NCBI RefSeq assembly: GCF_019623905.1
Contig: NZ_CP069370.1
Coordinates: 992,001 to 1,056,000 of the forward strand
DNA length: 64,000 bases
DNA from: Neotabrizicola shimadae
Lineage (GTDB): Bacteria > Pseudomonadota > Alphaproteobacteria > Rhodobacterales > Rhodobacteraceae
Direction of reading: 5' to 3'
Shown: piece by piece, positions 17,546 to 26,304 of the stretch
How the letters are laid out: every line of letters begins with the position of its first letter
How positions within the stretch are numbered: position 1 is the stretch's first letter
Notes under the pieces: model-generated
Database searches by the model: none
Told to the model about the DNA's origin: nothing
The model's input: the letters and a program-made list of their open reading frames with translations, nothing else
Made by a program: the position numbers and the translations under genes

Positions 17546-18418
17546 ATGAAGAACGTTCTGCCGGTCCTGGCCGTCCTCCTGATCATCCTGGTGCTGTGGT
17601 ACCTGGGCGTGATCTGGCTGAACGCCGCCTGGGTGCAGGATCAGGCGGTTCGCGCCGGCACCGGCCCCGTGCCCTTCGGCGATCTCGTGCGCCAGACCAT
17701 GAGCCTGGACCGCCCCGTGCTGCCCGCGCCGCATCAGGTCGCGGCCGAGCTCTGGAAGGGCATCGCCGGCCAATCCGTCACCTCGAAGCGCAGCCTTGTC
17801 TGGCACGGCTTCCTCACGCTCAAGACCACGATGTGGGGCTTTGCCCTTGGCATCGTCATCGGCGTCGGCATGGCCATCGCCATCGTTCAAAGCCGGGTGA
17901 TGGACCTGTCGGTCATGCCCTGGGCCATCATCAGCCAGACCATCCCGATCGTGGCGCTCGCGCCCATGATCATCGTCCTGTCAGACAAGGTGGGGATCGA
18001 GGGCAAGCTGGTCCCCAAGGCGATCATCGCGGCCTACCTGTCCTATTTCCCCGTGCTGGTCAGCATGGTGAAGGGCCTGCGCAGCCCCGATTCCATGCAG
18101 CTTGACCTCCTCAAGACCTATTCCGCCTCGCAGGCGCAGGTGTTCTGGAAGCTGCGCCTTCCCGCCTCGCTTCCCTATTTCTTCGCCTCGCTGAAGGTCG
18201 CCGTCGCCGCCGCCCTCGTCGGCACCATCGTGGGCGAGTTGCCCTCGGGCGCGACCGAAGGGCTTGGCGCGCGGATGCTGGTCGGCAGCCAGTTCGGCGA
18301 ACCCATGATCATGTGGGCCGCGCTCTTTGCCACCGCGATCCTCGCCGGGATGCTGATCCTGGTCGTCGGCGCGGTCGAGCGGATGATGAACCGCCGGCTC
18401 GGAAAGGTGGCCGCATGA
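17546..18418 (+). CDS. ABC transporter permease 1 (SsuC/RibX-like)
   Basis: 290 residues, about six TM segments. The N-terminal TM (VLPVLAVLLIILVLWYLGVIW) is followed by a roughly 60-residue periplasmic stretch before the BPD_transp_1 core. The EAA-type loop is LLKTYSASQAQVFWKLRLPASLPYFFASLKVA near residue 190. The ATG at 17546 follows the previous gene by 13 bp. It pairs with the permease at 19522; a heterodimer is expected because both show this loop with different surroundings. Confidence 0.9.
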   Translation: MKNVLPVLAVLLIILVLWYLGVIWLNAAWVQDQAVRAGTGPVPFGDLVRQTMSLDRPVLPAPHQVAAELWKGIAGQSVTSKRSLVWHGFLTLKTTMWGFALGIVIGVGMAIAIVQSRVMDLSVMPWAIISQTIPIVALAPMIIVLSDKVGIEGKLVPKAIIAAYLSYFPVLVSMVKGLRSPDSMQLDLLKTYSASQAQVFWKLRLPASLPYFFASLKVAVAAALVGTIVGELPSGATEGLGARMLVGSQFGEPMIMWAALFATAILAGMLILVVGAVERMMNRRLGKVAA

Positions 18419-19512
18419 CCCCAAATCCCGCCAGTGCCGGCCTCGTCCTGCTTGCCGCCTTCCCCGCGCAGGCGCTGGACTTCGGCCTGCCGGATGCGGG
18501 CAAGGGCAACGTCTACGGCCAGCTCAGCCCGGTCTGGCTGTCCTTCGACGATGGCGCGCAAAGCATTGGCCAGATCGTGGACAACAACGATTCCAACAGC
18601 CGGATCGGCGTGCTGCTGGATTGGTCCCTGGACGATGACGCAAGACTGACCTTCAACTTCGAAACCGCGCTCGGCTTCTTCCAGTCCAACCAGCTGACCA
18701 TGCAGGGGCTGGACGGCACACCCTGGATCGACTGGAGCACCGAAGACATCCGCAAGCTCGAACTCTTCGCCAGAACGGACGCGGGCACCTTCTGGGCAGG
18801 CCAGGGCGACATGGCCACCTATGCCGTGGCCGAATTCGACGAATCCGGCACCGTGGTGGCGGGGTATTCCGATTACCAGGCCATCGCCGGGGGTTTCGCC
18901 TTCGTGCAGGCCGATGGCACGCCGTCCCAGATCGTCATCAGCGATGTCTTCGTGAACCTTGAAGGCAGCCGCCGCTTTCGCCTGCGCTACGACAGCCCCG
19001 ACAGGGCGGGCTTCACCCTCTCGGCCGCAGCGGGCAACGACGAGCTGAATGACAAGCCGGGCACCTACTACGACGCCGCCCTGCGCTATGTGAACGACCA
19101 CGGCCGCTTTCATATGGGCGGCGGGATCGGCTACGCCCTGACCGAAAAGCCCGGCGAAAGCGACAGCCGCGCCGTCATGGGGTCCATTGCCGTGCTGGAC
19201 AGGCCGACAGGGCTGAACACCGCGCTGGCGGCGGGCCGGCAGATCGACGGCGGCAGCTACATCTATGCGAAGCTGGGCTGGATCACGACCTTCGTGCCCG
19301 CGGGCCAGACCGCCCTTGCCGCCGAATACTACGGCTCAAGCGGCATCGGCTTCGAAGGTTCTGGGCGCTCCTGGGGCCTCATGGCGCTCCAGCGCTTCGA
19401 CCGCCTCTCGACCGAGTTCTACATCGGCTACCGCCACTACGCGCTGACCGGAACAAGCACCGCCTTCCGCGATTCCGAATCCTTCGTCTTCGGCTCACGC
19501 TGGACATTCTAG
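18415..19512 (+). CDS. Outer-membrane porin-like beta-barrel protein
   Basis: 365 residues overlapping the permease stop by 4 bp. A hydrophobic leader ending in FPAQA-LDFG is visible, although its N-terminus lacks the usual basic residues. The body alternates short amphipathic beta-strands with polar loops (VYGQLSPVWLSFDDG..., ARLTFNFETALGFFQS..., RRFRLRYDSP..) and ends in FGSRWTF, the aromatic C-terminus required by BAM. This matches a 16-strand-type alphaproteobacterial porin. Its place between the two permease genes implies a dedicated outer-membrane channel for the operon's substrate (inference). Confidence 0.82.
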   Translation: MTPNPASAGLVLLAAFPAQALDFGLPDAGKGNVYGQLSPVWLSFDDGAQSIGQIVDNNDSNSRIGVLLDWSLDDDARLTFNFETALGFFQSNQLTMQGLDGTPWIDWSTEDIRKLELFARTDAGTFWAGQGDMATYAVAEFDESGTVVAGYSDYQAIAGGFAFVQADGTPSQIVISDVFVNLEGSRRFRLRYDSPDRAGFTLSAAAGNDELNDKPGTYYDAALRYVNDHGRFHMGGGIGYALTEKPGESDSRAVMGSIAVLDRPTGLNTALAAGRQIDGGSYIYAKLGWITTFVPAGQTALAAEYYGSSGIGFEGSGRSWGLMALQRFDRLSTEFYIGYRHYALTGTSTAFRDSESFVFGSRWTF

Positions 19513-19521
19513 GGGCATGAC

Positions 19522-20367
19522 ATGAGCTGGATCGTCTTCGTGACCCTTTTCTGGCTGGCGGCCTGGGCCTTCAACGTCTGGCTCGCGCGGTCCGCCTTCG
19601 GCCAGACCAGGGCCGGGCGCATTACCGTTGCGGCAGTCTTTGGCGTCACGCTCCTGGTCTTGTGGGAAGGCATGGTCCGCGGTCTGGAAATCAATCCCGT
19701 GATCCTGCCCGCACCAACTGCCATTGCCGCGAAGTTCGCGGCCTCGGGCCACCTGCTGTGGGGCGATTTCCTCCAGACCTTCGTGAAGGGGGCGCTGACC
19801 GGCTATGTCCTGGGCTGTGGCGCCGCCGTGGTGGTCGCCGTGCTGATCGACCGTTCGCCCTTCCTTGCGCGCGGGCTTCTGCCCGTCGGCAACTTCGTCG
19901 CCGCCCTGCCCATCGTCGGAGTCGCGCCGATCCTGGTGATGTGGTTCGGCTTCGACTGGCATTCAAAGGCCGCCGTCGTGGTGGTGATGGTCTTCTTTCC
20001 CGTGCTGGTCAACGTCGTCGCGGGCCTTCAGGCGACCGACCGGATGCAGCGCGACCTGATGGCCACCTGGGGCGCAAGCTGGTGGCAGACCATGTGGAAG
20101 CTCCGGCTTCCCGCCGCCATGCCCTTCCTGTTCAACGGCTTGAAGATCGCCACGACGCTGGCGCTGATCGGCGCCATTGTCGCTGAATTCTTTGGCAGTC
20201 CCATCGTCGGCATGGGGTTCCGCATCTCGACCGAGGTCGGCCGCCTGGGGCTCGACATGGTCTGGGCCGAGATTGCCGTTGCGGCAATCGCGGGTTCCGT
20301 CTTCTATGGGCTGGTGTCGCTGGCCGAGAAGGGGGTGACGTTCTGGCACCCCTCGCAACGCAGGTAA
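19522..20367 (+). CDS. ABC transporter permease 2 (SsuC/RibX-like)
   Basis: 281 residues. Starts with a TM helix and a WLARSAFGQTRAGRIT linker, then the BPD_transp_1 core. The cytoplasmic coupling loop is DLMATWGASWWQTMWKLRLPAAMPFLFNGLKIATT near residue 175. The shared MWKLRLPA/FWKLRLPA motif with the permease at 17546 shows they are paralogues. It is followed after 44 bp, containing a 6-bp GCCCCG/CGGGGC hairpin, by the binding-protein gene. Confidence 0.9.
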   Translation: MSWIVFVTLFWLAAWAFNVWLARSAFGQTRAGRITVAAVFGVTLLVLWEGMVRGLEINPVILPAPTAIAAKFAASGHLLWGDFLQTFVKGALTGYVLGCGAAVVVAVLIDRSPFLARGLLPVGNFVAALPIVGVAPILVMWFGFDWHSKAAVVVVMVFFPVLVNVVAGLQATDRMQRDLMATWGASWWQTMWKLRLPAAMPFLFNGLKIATTLALIGAIVAEFFGSPIVGMGFRISTEVGRLGLDMVWAEIAVAAIAGSVFYGLVSLAEKGVTFWHPSQRR

Positions 20368-20411
20368 CGAAAAGCCCCGGCAGACGGGGCACAACACGGA
20401 GGTTGAAAAGA

Positions 20412-21395
20412 ATGAAGAAACTGGTGACCGGCGCAATATTCCTGGCCTTCGCCTCGGCCGGGGCCTGGGCGGCCGATGATGTGACGCTGCAACTGAAATG
20501 GGTAACCCAGGCCCAGTTCGCGGGCTACTATGTCGCAAAGGACAAGGGCTTCTACGAGGAAGAGGGCCTGAACGTCACGATCAAGCCCGGCGGCCCCGAC
20601 ATCGCGCCGACCCAGGTGATCGCCGGCGGCGGTGCCGATGTGATCGTGGAATGGATGCCCGCGGCCCTCGCCGCCCGTGAAAAGGGCCTGCCGCTGGTCA
20701 ACATCGCGCAGCCCTACAAGTCGTCGGGCATGATGCTGACCTGCCTTGCGGAAACCGGCATCACCAGCCCGAAGGACTTCCCCGGCAAGACCCTGGGCGT
20801 CTGGTTCTTCGGCAACGAATATCCCTTCCTGTCCTGGATGGCGACGCTTGGCATCCCGACGGATGGCAGCGCGAACGGCGTCACGGTGCTGAAGCAGGGG
20901 TTCAACGTCGATCCGCTGCTGCAAAAGCAGGCCGCCTGCATCTCGACCATGACCTACAACGAATACTGGCAGGTCATCGACGCCGGCATCACGCCAGAAC
21001 AGCTCGTCACCTTCAAGTACGAAGACGAGGGCGTGGCGACGCTGGAAGACGGCCTCTACGTCATGGAAGAGAACCTGAAGGACCCGGCCTTCGAGGAAAA
21101 GATGGTCAAGTTCGTCCGCGCCTCGATGAAGGGCTGGAAATACGCCGAGGAAAATCCCGACGAAGCCGCGATGATCGTGCTGGAAAATGACGAGACCGGC
21201 GCGCAGACCGAAAACCACCAGAAGCGCATGATGGGCGAGGTGGCCAAGCTCACCGCCGGCTCGAACGGCGCGCTGGACCCGGCCGACTACGAGCGCACCG
21301 TGAAGGTCCTGCTCGGTGGCGGCTCCGATCCCGTGATCTCGAAGGCCCCGGAAGGCGCCTACACGCTCGCGATCACTGACAAGGCACTGCAGTAA
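20412..21395 (+). CDS. NMT1/THI5-like ABC substrate-binding protein
   Basis: 327-residue periplasmic protein. The signal peptide is KKLVTGAIFLAFASAGAWAA. The mature start VTLQLKWVTQAQFAGYYVAKDKGFY is the NMT1/THI5 signature shared with ThiY and RibY, which bind pyrimidine-like or flavin ligands. The ATG at 20412 has GGAGG 9 nt upstream; an in-frame TTG at 20403 overlaps that site and is rejected. With hydantoinase and RutR in the same operon the ligand is probably a pyrimidine, dihydropyrimidine or hydantoin. Being the last gene before a strong terminator, after a stem-loop, it may be the most abundant transcript segment. Confidence 0.9.
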   Translation: MKKLVTGAIFLAFASAGAWAADDVTLQLKWVTQAQFAGYYVAKDKGFYEEEGLNVTIKPGGPDIAPTQVIAGGGADVIVEWMPAALAAREKGLPLVNIAQPYKSSGMMLTCLAETGITSPKDFPGKTLGVWFFGNEYPFLSWMATLGIPTDGSANGVTVLKQGFNVDPLLQKQAACISTMTYNEYWQVIDAGITPEQLVTFKYEDEGVATLEDGLYVMEENLKDPAFEEKMVKFVRASMKGWKYAEENPDEAAMIVLENDETGAQTENHQKRMMGEVAKLTAGSNGALDPADYERTVKVLLGGGSDPVISKAPEGAYTLAITDKALQ

Positions 21396-21417
21396 GCATC
21401 CTCGCTTCGGCGGGACG

Positions 21418-21448
21418 GCGCCCGGGGCAACCCGGGCGCTTTTCTTTT
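21418..21448 (+). terminator. Strong terminator of the pyrimidine/hydantoin operon
   Basis: GCGCCCGGG (21418-21426) and CCCGGGCGC (21431-21439) form a perfect 9-bp stem closed by a GCAA tetraloop and followed by TTTTCTTTT. Confidence 0.92.
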
Positions 21449-21496
21449 CCGTTCCAGTGAAGTTTTCTGCGGCTGTAAACCCTCGGGAGAGCCAGG

Positions 21497-22747
21497 ATGC
21501 CGGGAACCGCACTGACAGGAAGCCGCGTGCGCGAACGGCGGCTTACCTTGGGGCTGAAACAGGCCACGGTGGCCGCCGCCGCCGGCCTGTCGCCCTCCTA
21601 TCTCAACCTCATCGAACACAACCGCCGCCGCATCGGCCCTGCGGTCCTGGCCCGTCTGGCCACGGCGCTCTCGGTTGCGCCCGAGATTCTGGAGGGCGGC
21701 GCCGGCGCAGCCCTGGCCGAAGAGCTGCGCGCCGCAGCCGCCGCCGAAGAGGGCACCGAAGCTGAAGTCTCCGCCGTTGAGGAATTCATCGGCCGCTTTC
21801 CCGGCTGGGCCGGCCTGACCGCCGCGCTGGCCCGCCGCTCGGGCCAGCTCTCCCGCGCGGTCGAGGCGCTGAACGACCGTCTCGGCCATGACCCGCACCT
21901 CTCCGCCTCGCTGCACGAGGTTCTGTCCGCCGCCGCCTCCGTCCGTTCCATCGCCGGGATCCTCGCCGAAACCGATGACATCGAAGCCGAGTGGAGCGAC
22001 CGCTTCCACCGCAGCCTCGCCGAAGACAGCGAACGCCTCGCCATCGGGGCCGAGGCGCTGGTGGCCTATCTCGACGGCTCCGACGCTGCCCGGGAGGACG
22101 CCGTCGCCTCGCCCCAGGAAGAGGTCGAACACTGGCTCGCCGCCCGCGACTGGCAGGCCAGCGAAGAGGGGCTCGATCAGCTTGCCTCGGCCGCCGCCCG
22201 CGCGCTGGCCCGCGACCTTGCCGCCCGCGCCATCCGCGACGCCACGGACATGCCCGAACCCACTTTTCGCGCGGCCCTGGACGAAGGCGCCGACCCGGCC
22301 ATCCTTGCCGCCCGCTTTGCGGTGACCATCCCCGATGTCCTGCGCCGCATCGCGCTCCTGCCTGGTTCCCGCGCCGGCCTCGTCCTGTGCGACGCCTCCG
22401 GCACGCTCACCTTCCGCAAGCCCGCCGAGGGCTTCGCCGTCCCGCGCTTCGGCGCGGCCTGTCCGCTCTGGCCGCTCTACGCCGCCCTGGGCACGCCGCT
22501 CCGCCCGGTCGAGGCCCGGCTCCAGGTCGCCGGCCAGCGCAACCGCCGCTTCCGCCTGCGCGCCTTCTGCCAGCCCTCATGGCCCGGCGGCTTCGGCGGC
22601 CCCGAACTGCGCGAGGCCGCCATGCTGATCGAGCCCGACCCCCTCCCGGCCCCCGGCCCGCTGCCCGAAGTCGGTTCCACCTGCCGCATCTGCCCAGCCA
22701 TCGCCTGCCCGGCGCGCCGCGAATCCTCCATCCTCTCGCTCGCCTAA
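21497..22747 (+). CDS. XRE/ScfR-type transcriptional regulator (short-chain fatty acyl family)
   Basis: 416 residues. The N-terminal XRE helix-turn-helix is about residues 8-65 (RVRERRLTLGLKQATVAAAAGLSPSYLNLIEHNRRRIG). The C-terminal half resembles the DUF2083 domain of ScfR/RamB/MccR-type regulators of acetate and propionate metabolism and ends with the cysteine cluster STCRICPAIACPARRESSIL. I see no HExxH in the middle, so the ImmA/IrrE-like domain of longer homologues is absent or degenerate. The coding strand is very C-rich. It lies 85 bp upstream of the response regulator/kinase group. Confidence 0.78.
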   Translation: MPGTALTGSRVRERRLTLGLKQATVAAAAGLSPSYLNLIEHNRRRIGPAVLARLATALSVAPEILEGGAGAALAEELRAAAAAEEGTEAEVSAVEEFIGRFPGWAGLTAALARRSGQLSRAVEALNDRLGHDPHLSASLHEVLSAAASVRSIAGILAETDDIEAEWSDRFHRSLAEDSERLAIGAEALVAYLDGSDAAREDAVASPQEEVEHWLAARDWQASEEGLDQLASAAARALARDLAARAIRDATDMPEPTFRAALDEGADPAILAARFAVTIPDVLRRIALLPGSRAGLVLCDASGTLTFRKPAEGFAVPRFGAACPLWPLYAALGTPLRPVEARLQVAGQRNRRFRLRAFCQPSWPGGFGGPELREAAMLIEPDPLPAPGPLPEVGSTCRICPAIACPARRESSILSLA

Positions 22748-22832
22748 TCTTTGACAGGGCGCCGCTTTCGGCGGATAGTCGCCCAACGGCGCGGCGGCCA
22801 GGCCGCGGGGGGACCGTGAGGGGAGGACCCGG

Positions 22833-23225
22833 ATGGCCGGGAAAGTTCTGCTCATCGAGGATGAAACCAATATCGCCGAAGCGATCCGCTTCATCCTGTC
22901 GCGCGACGGCTGGCAGGTCACGGTCCTGTCCAGCGGCGAACAGGCCGAGGCCACGGTGCGCGCAATCGGCCCCGACCTCATCATCCTCGACCTCATGCTG
23001 CCCGATCGGTCCGGTCTCGACGTCCTCGCCGCGCTGCGCGCCGACCCGGCGACAACCGGCCTTCCGGTGCTGATGCTCACCGCCAAGGGCCAGGGCCGCG
23101 ACCGCGAGGCGGCCGAGCGTGCGGGCGTGGATTGCTTCATGACCAAGCCCTTCGCCAATGCCGACATGGTGGCCGCCGTTCGGGCCCTGGCCGCCGGCCC
23201 CGGCCGCGCCGCCGCCCGCGCGTGA
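22833..23225 (+). CDS. Receiver-only response regulator
   Basis: 130 residues, a single REC domain without output domain. LLIEDE supplies the acidic pocket near residues 6-11, the phosphorylatable Asp lies in LIILDLMLPD near residue 52, Thr in VLMLTAKG near 83, and Lys in FMTKPF near 105. The start has GGGGAGGACCCGG upstream. It is followed by a small membrane protein and a histidine kinase and is the likely phosphoacceptor of that kinase. Signal output must pass through another protein. Confidence 0.9.
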   Translation: MAGKVLLIEDETNIAEAIRFILSRDGWQVTVLSSGEQAEATVRAIGPDLIILDLMLPDRSGLDVLAALRADPATTGLPVLMLTAKGQGRDREAAERAGVDCFMTKPFANADMVAAVRALAAGPGRAAARA

Positions 23226-23232
23226 CGGGCCG

Positions 23233-23538
23233 ATGCCGGTCCGTCCCTCCAGCCCGCTGTTCCTGGCCCGCGCCAGCTATCGCCGCCGCCGCCTGATCGA
23301 CGCGGCCCGGCTCCTGCCGCTGGCCGGCGCCTTCCTGTTCCTGCTGCCGGTCCTCTGGGCTCCCTCCGACCTGCCGGCGGGGGTGGGGCGCGACACCGCG
23401 ATGGACGGGCTTTACCTCTTCGCGGCCTGGGCACTCCTCATTCTCGCCGCCGCACTCATGGCGCCGGGGCTCAGTGCCGACCCACCCCAGGATGACCCCG
23501 ACGCAGGGCAAAGGCCGCTCCCGCAGGACGAACGCTGA
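23233..23538 (+). CDS. Small two-TM membrane protein preceding the SSS-kinase
   Basis: 101 residues. A basic N-terminus (SYRRRRLIDAARLLPLAG) precedes two hydrophobic segments, LPLAGAFLFLLPVLWAP and GLYLFAAWALLILAAALMAP, and ends in a Pro/Asp-rich tail. The stop is directly adjacent to the kinase start, with no gap. It resembles small subunits found beside SLC5-type transporters or kinases, but I do not recognise a named family. The start at 23233 is chosen because longer frames run into the receiver gene. Confidence 0.72.
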   Translation: MPVRPSSPLFLARASYRRRRLIDAARLLPLAGAFLFLLPVLWAPSDLPAGVGRDTAMDGLYLFAAWALLILAAALMAPGLSADPPQDDPDAGQRPLPQDER

Positions 23539-26232
23539 ATGTCCTTCGACCTGCTCGTCCTGGCCTGCCTTGTCTATGTCGCCTTCCTGTTCGCCGTGGC
23601 CTTCGTCGTGGAACGCCGTGCCGAACGCGGCGCCGCCGGCTGGCTGCGATCTCCGCTGATCTACACCCTGTCGCTGTCCATCTACTGCACCGCCTGGACC
23701 TTCTACGGCGCCGTGGGCTACGCCGCCCGCTCGGGGCTGGAGTTCCTGACGATCTACCTCGGTCCGACGCTGGTTTTCGTGGGCTGGTGGATTGTCCTGC
23801 GCAAGTTGGTGCGCATCGGGCGCCGCCACCGCGTCACCTCGATCGCCGACCTCATCTCATCGCGCTTCGGCAAGTCCAACCTGCTTGGCGTCATCGCCAC
23901 GATGATCGCCGTGGTCGCCGCCACCCCCTATATCGCGCTGCAACTCCAGTCCGTGACCCTGTCCTTCGGCGCCTTCGCCTCAGATGCGCCGCAGGGCTGG
24001 ATGCTGTCCGATCAGGGCGGGGTGGCGATCTGGGTGGCGGCGGGGCTCGCGCTCTTCACCATCCTGTTCGGCACCCGCAATCTCGATGCCAAGGAACAGC
24101 ATCACGGCATCGTCACGGCCATCGCCGTCGAGGCGGTGGTGAAGCTCGTGGCGCTTGTCCTGGTCGGTGTCTATGTGGTCTGGGGACTTGCCGGGGGGGT
24201 CGGCCCTATGATCGACCGCATCGCCGCGTCGCCGGTTTCCGACTGGCAATTGGTGCCGGGCCGCTGGACGGGTCTGATCCTGCTGTCTGCCGCGGCGGTC
24301 ATCACCCTGCCGCGCATGTTCCAGGTGATGGTGGTCGAAAACGTCGAGGAACGGCACCTTGCCGTCGCCGGCTGGGCTTTCCCGGCCTACCTGCTGGCGA
24401 TGAGCCTGTTCATCGTGCCCATCGCGGTGATGGGCCTGGAACGCCTGCCCGATACGACCAACCCCGACATGTTCGTGCTGACCCTGCCGCTGGCCGAGGG
24501 CGCGGAATGGCTGTCGATGCTGGCCTTCCTAGGCGGCTTCTCCTCGGCCACCTCCATGGTGATCGTCGAATCCATCGCGCTGGCCACAATGGTCTCGAAC
24601 CATGTCGTCATGCCGCTCTGGCTCCGGTTCCGGCCGGAAAATGCCATGTCGGGCGATGTGCGCCGGCTGGTGCTGCGGTCGCGGCGGCTGTCGATCATCG
24701 CCGTCCTCGGTCTTGGCCTTCTCTACTACCGCCTGTCGGGCGGCTCTGCTGCCTTGGCTGCCATGGGCCTCATCGCCTTCGCCGGTGTGGCCCAGCTTCT
24801 GCCGGCCATGCTGGGTGGCATCCTCTGGCGGGGCGCCACGCGGGCCGGAGCCGCCGCCGGTATGGTTCTGGGCTTCGTGGTCTGGGCCTATGCGCTCCTG
24901 CTGCCATCGGTGGGGCAGGGGGGGATGATGGTCGAGGCGATCCTCGCCAATGGCCCTCTTGGAATCGACTGGCTGCGCCCGCAGGCCCTGTTCGGCGTGC
25001 AGGGCATGGATCCGCTGCTTCACGCGCTGTTCTGGTCGCTCAGCCTCAACATCGCTGCCTTCCTCGGGGTGTCGCTCGTCACCTTTCCCGGCCCGGTCGA
25101 ACGGGTCCAAAGTGCGGCCTTCGTCAACGTGTTCGAAACGGGGCTGGCCGGCCCGGAAGGCTGGGCGCGCGGCGGCGGCGCCACAGCGGAAGACCTGCTC
25201 ACGATGGCCCGGCGCATCCTGGGCGAAGACGAGGCGCTCGCCTTCTTCGAAGAGGGCGCCCGCGCCCAGGGCAAGGAAGGTTATCTTCCCGACCCCACGC
25301 CCGCCTTCCTTGCCATTCTCGAACGGCGCCTTGCCGGCTCGGTCGGGGCGGCCACTGCCCATGCCATGCTGTCCCAGATCGCCGGCGGGGCCACCGTCAC
25401 GGTTGAAGACCTGATGAAGGTCGCAGGCGAAGCGGCGCAGATCATGGAATATTCCGCGCAGATCGAAGCGAAGTCCGAGGAACTGTCGCGCACCGCCCGG
25501 CAATTGCGCGAGGCCAACGAAAAGCTGACGCGGCTGTCAGAGCAGAAGGACGCCTTTCTTGGCCAGATCAGCCACGAACTGCGCACGCCCATGACCTCGA
25601 TCCGCGCCTTCTCGGAAATCCTGTCCGAAGGTGACATGCCGCCAGCCGATGTCGTGCGCTATGGCCGCATCATCCACGAAGAAGCGATCCGCCTGACGCG
25701 GCTTCTCGATGACCTGCTGGACCTGTCCGTTCTGGAAAGCGGCACCGTGCAGTTGAACCTGGGGCTTGCGAACCTTTCGTCGCTGATCGACCGTGCCATC
25801 GCCTCGGCCTCGAACACCCGGCCCGACCGCAGCTTCACGGTGGTCCGCGACCTGGCGGCCGAGAACCTCTTCCTGCGCACCGACCCGGACCGGCTTGTCC
25901 AGGTGCTCATCAACCTCGTGTCGAATGCCCGCAAATACTGTGCCGCCGAAGAGGCCGAACTGCGCATCACCGTGCGCCAGCGACGCGGCCGCGTGACGGT
26001 GGATTTCGTGGACAACGGCTCCGGCATACCGGAAGACAAGCAAAGCCTGATCTTCGAGAAGTTCGCCCGCCTCTCCGATGGCTCCAAGGCCGGCGGCGCC
26101 GGCCTCGGACTCGCGATCTGCCGCGAGGTGATGACCAATCTCGGCGGCTCGATCCATTATCTGCCGGGGCAGGGCGGCACTGGCTTCCGCCTCACGCTGC
26201 CCCTGCAACTGCGCCGCGACCAGGCGGCCTGA
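23539..26232 (+). CDS. Sodium/solute symporter-histidine kinase fusion (CbrA/CrbS-like)
   Basis: 897 residues. Residues 1 to about 520 are a multi-TM SSS (SLC5) transporter-like domain (about 13 helices; SIYCTAWTFYGAVGYAARSG, GGFSSATSMVIVES). A linker (about 540-640) and a coiled coil (AKSEELSRTARQLREANEKLTRL) lead to HisKA with FLGQISHELRTPMTSIRAFSE (His near 680). The HATPase has N-box NLVSNARKYC, G1 DNGSGIPED and G2 GGAGLGLAICREV. The sensor domain probably detects or transports a small carboxylate or amino acid, as in CbrA/CrbS. The partner is the receiver protein at 22833. Confidence 0.92.
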   Translation: MSFDLLVLACLVYVAFLFAVAFVVERRAERGAAGWLRSPLIYTLSLSIYCTAWTFYGAVGYAARSGLEFLTIYLGPTLVFVGWWIVLRKLVRIGRRHRVTSIADLISSRFGKSNLLGVIATMIAVVAATPYIALQLQSVTLSFGAFASDAPQGWMLSDQGGVAIWVAAGLALFTILFGTRNLDAKEQHHGIVTAIAVEAVVKLVALVLVGVYVVWGLAGGVGPMIDRIAASPVSDWQLVPGRWTGLILLSAAAVITLPRMFQVMVVENVEERHLAVAGWAFPAYLLAMSLFIVPIAVMGLERLPDTTNPDMFVLTLPLAEGAEWLSMLAFLGGFSSATSMVIVESIALATMVSNHVVMPLWLRFRPENAMSGDVRRLVLRSRRLSIIAVLGLGLLYYRLSGGSAALAAMGLIAFAGVAQLLPAMLGGILWRGATRAGAAAGMVLGFVVWAYALLLPSVGQGGMMVEAILANGPLGIDWLRPQALFGVQGMDPLLHALFWSLSLNIAAFLGVSLVTFPGPVERVQSAAFVNVFETGLAGPEGWARGGGATAEDLLTMARRILGEDEALAFFEEGARAQGKEGYLPDPTPAFLAILERRLAGSVGAATAHAMLSQIAGGATVTVEDLMKVAGEAAQIMEYSAQIEAKSEELSRTARQLREANEKLTRLSEQKDAFLGQISHELRTPMTSIRAFSEILSEGDMPPADVVRYGRIIHEEAIRLTRLLDDLLDLSVLESGTVQLNLGLANLSSLIDRAIASASNTRPDRSFTVVRDLAAENLFLRTDPDRLVQVLINLVSNARKYCAAEEAELRITVRQRRGRVTVDFVDNGSGIPEDKQSLIFEKFARLSDGSKAGGAGLGLAICREVMTNLGGSIHYLPGQGGTGFRLTLPLQLRRDQAA

Positions 26233-26304
26233 ACCGGCGTCGGCAACGGTTTCTTCACGCCTTGCCGCCAGTCTCCTCCCGAAAAGGAAGATCGGGGGCA
26301 GAAC

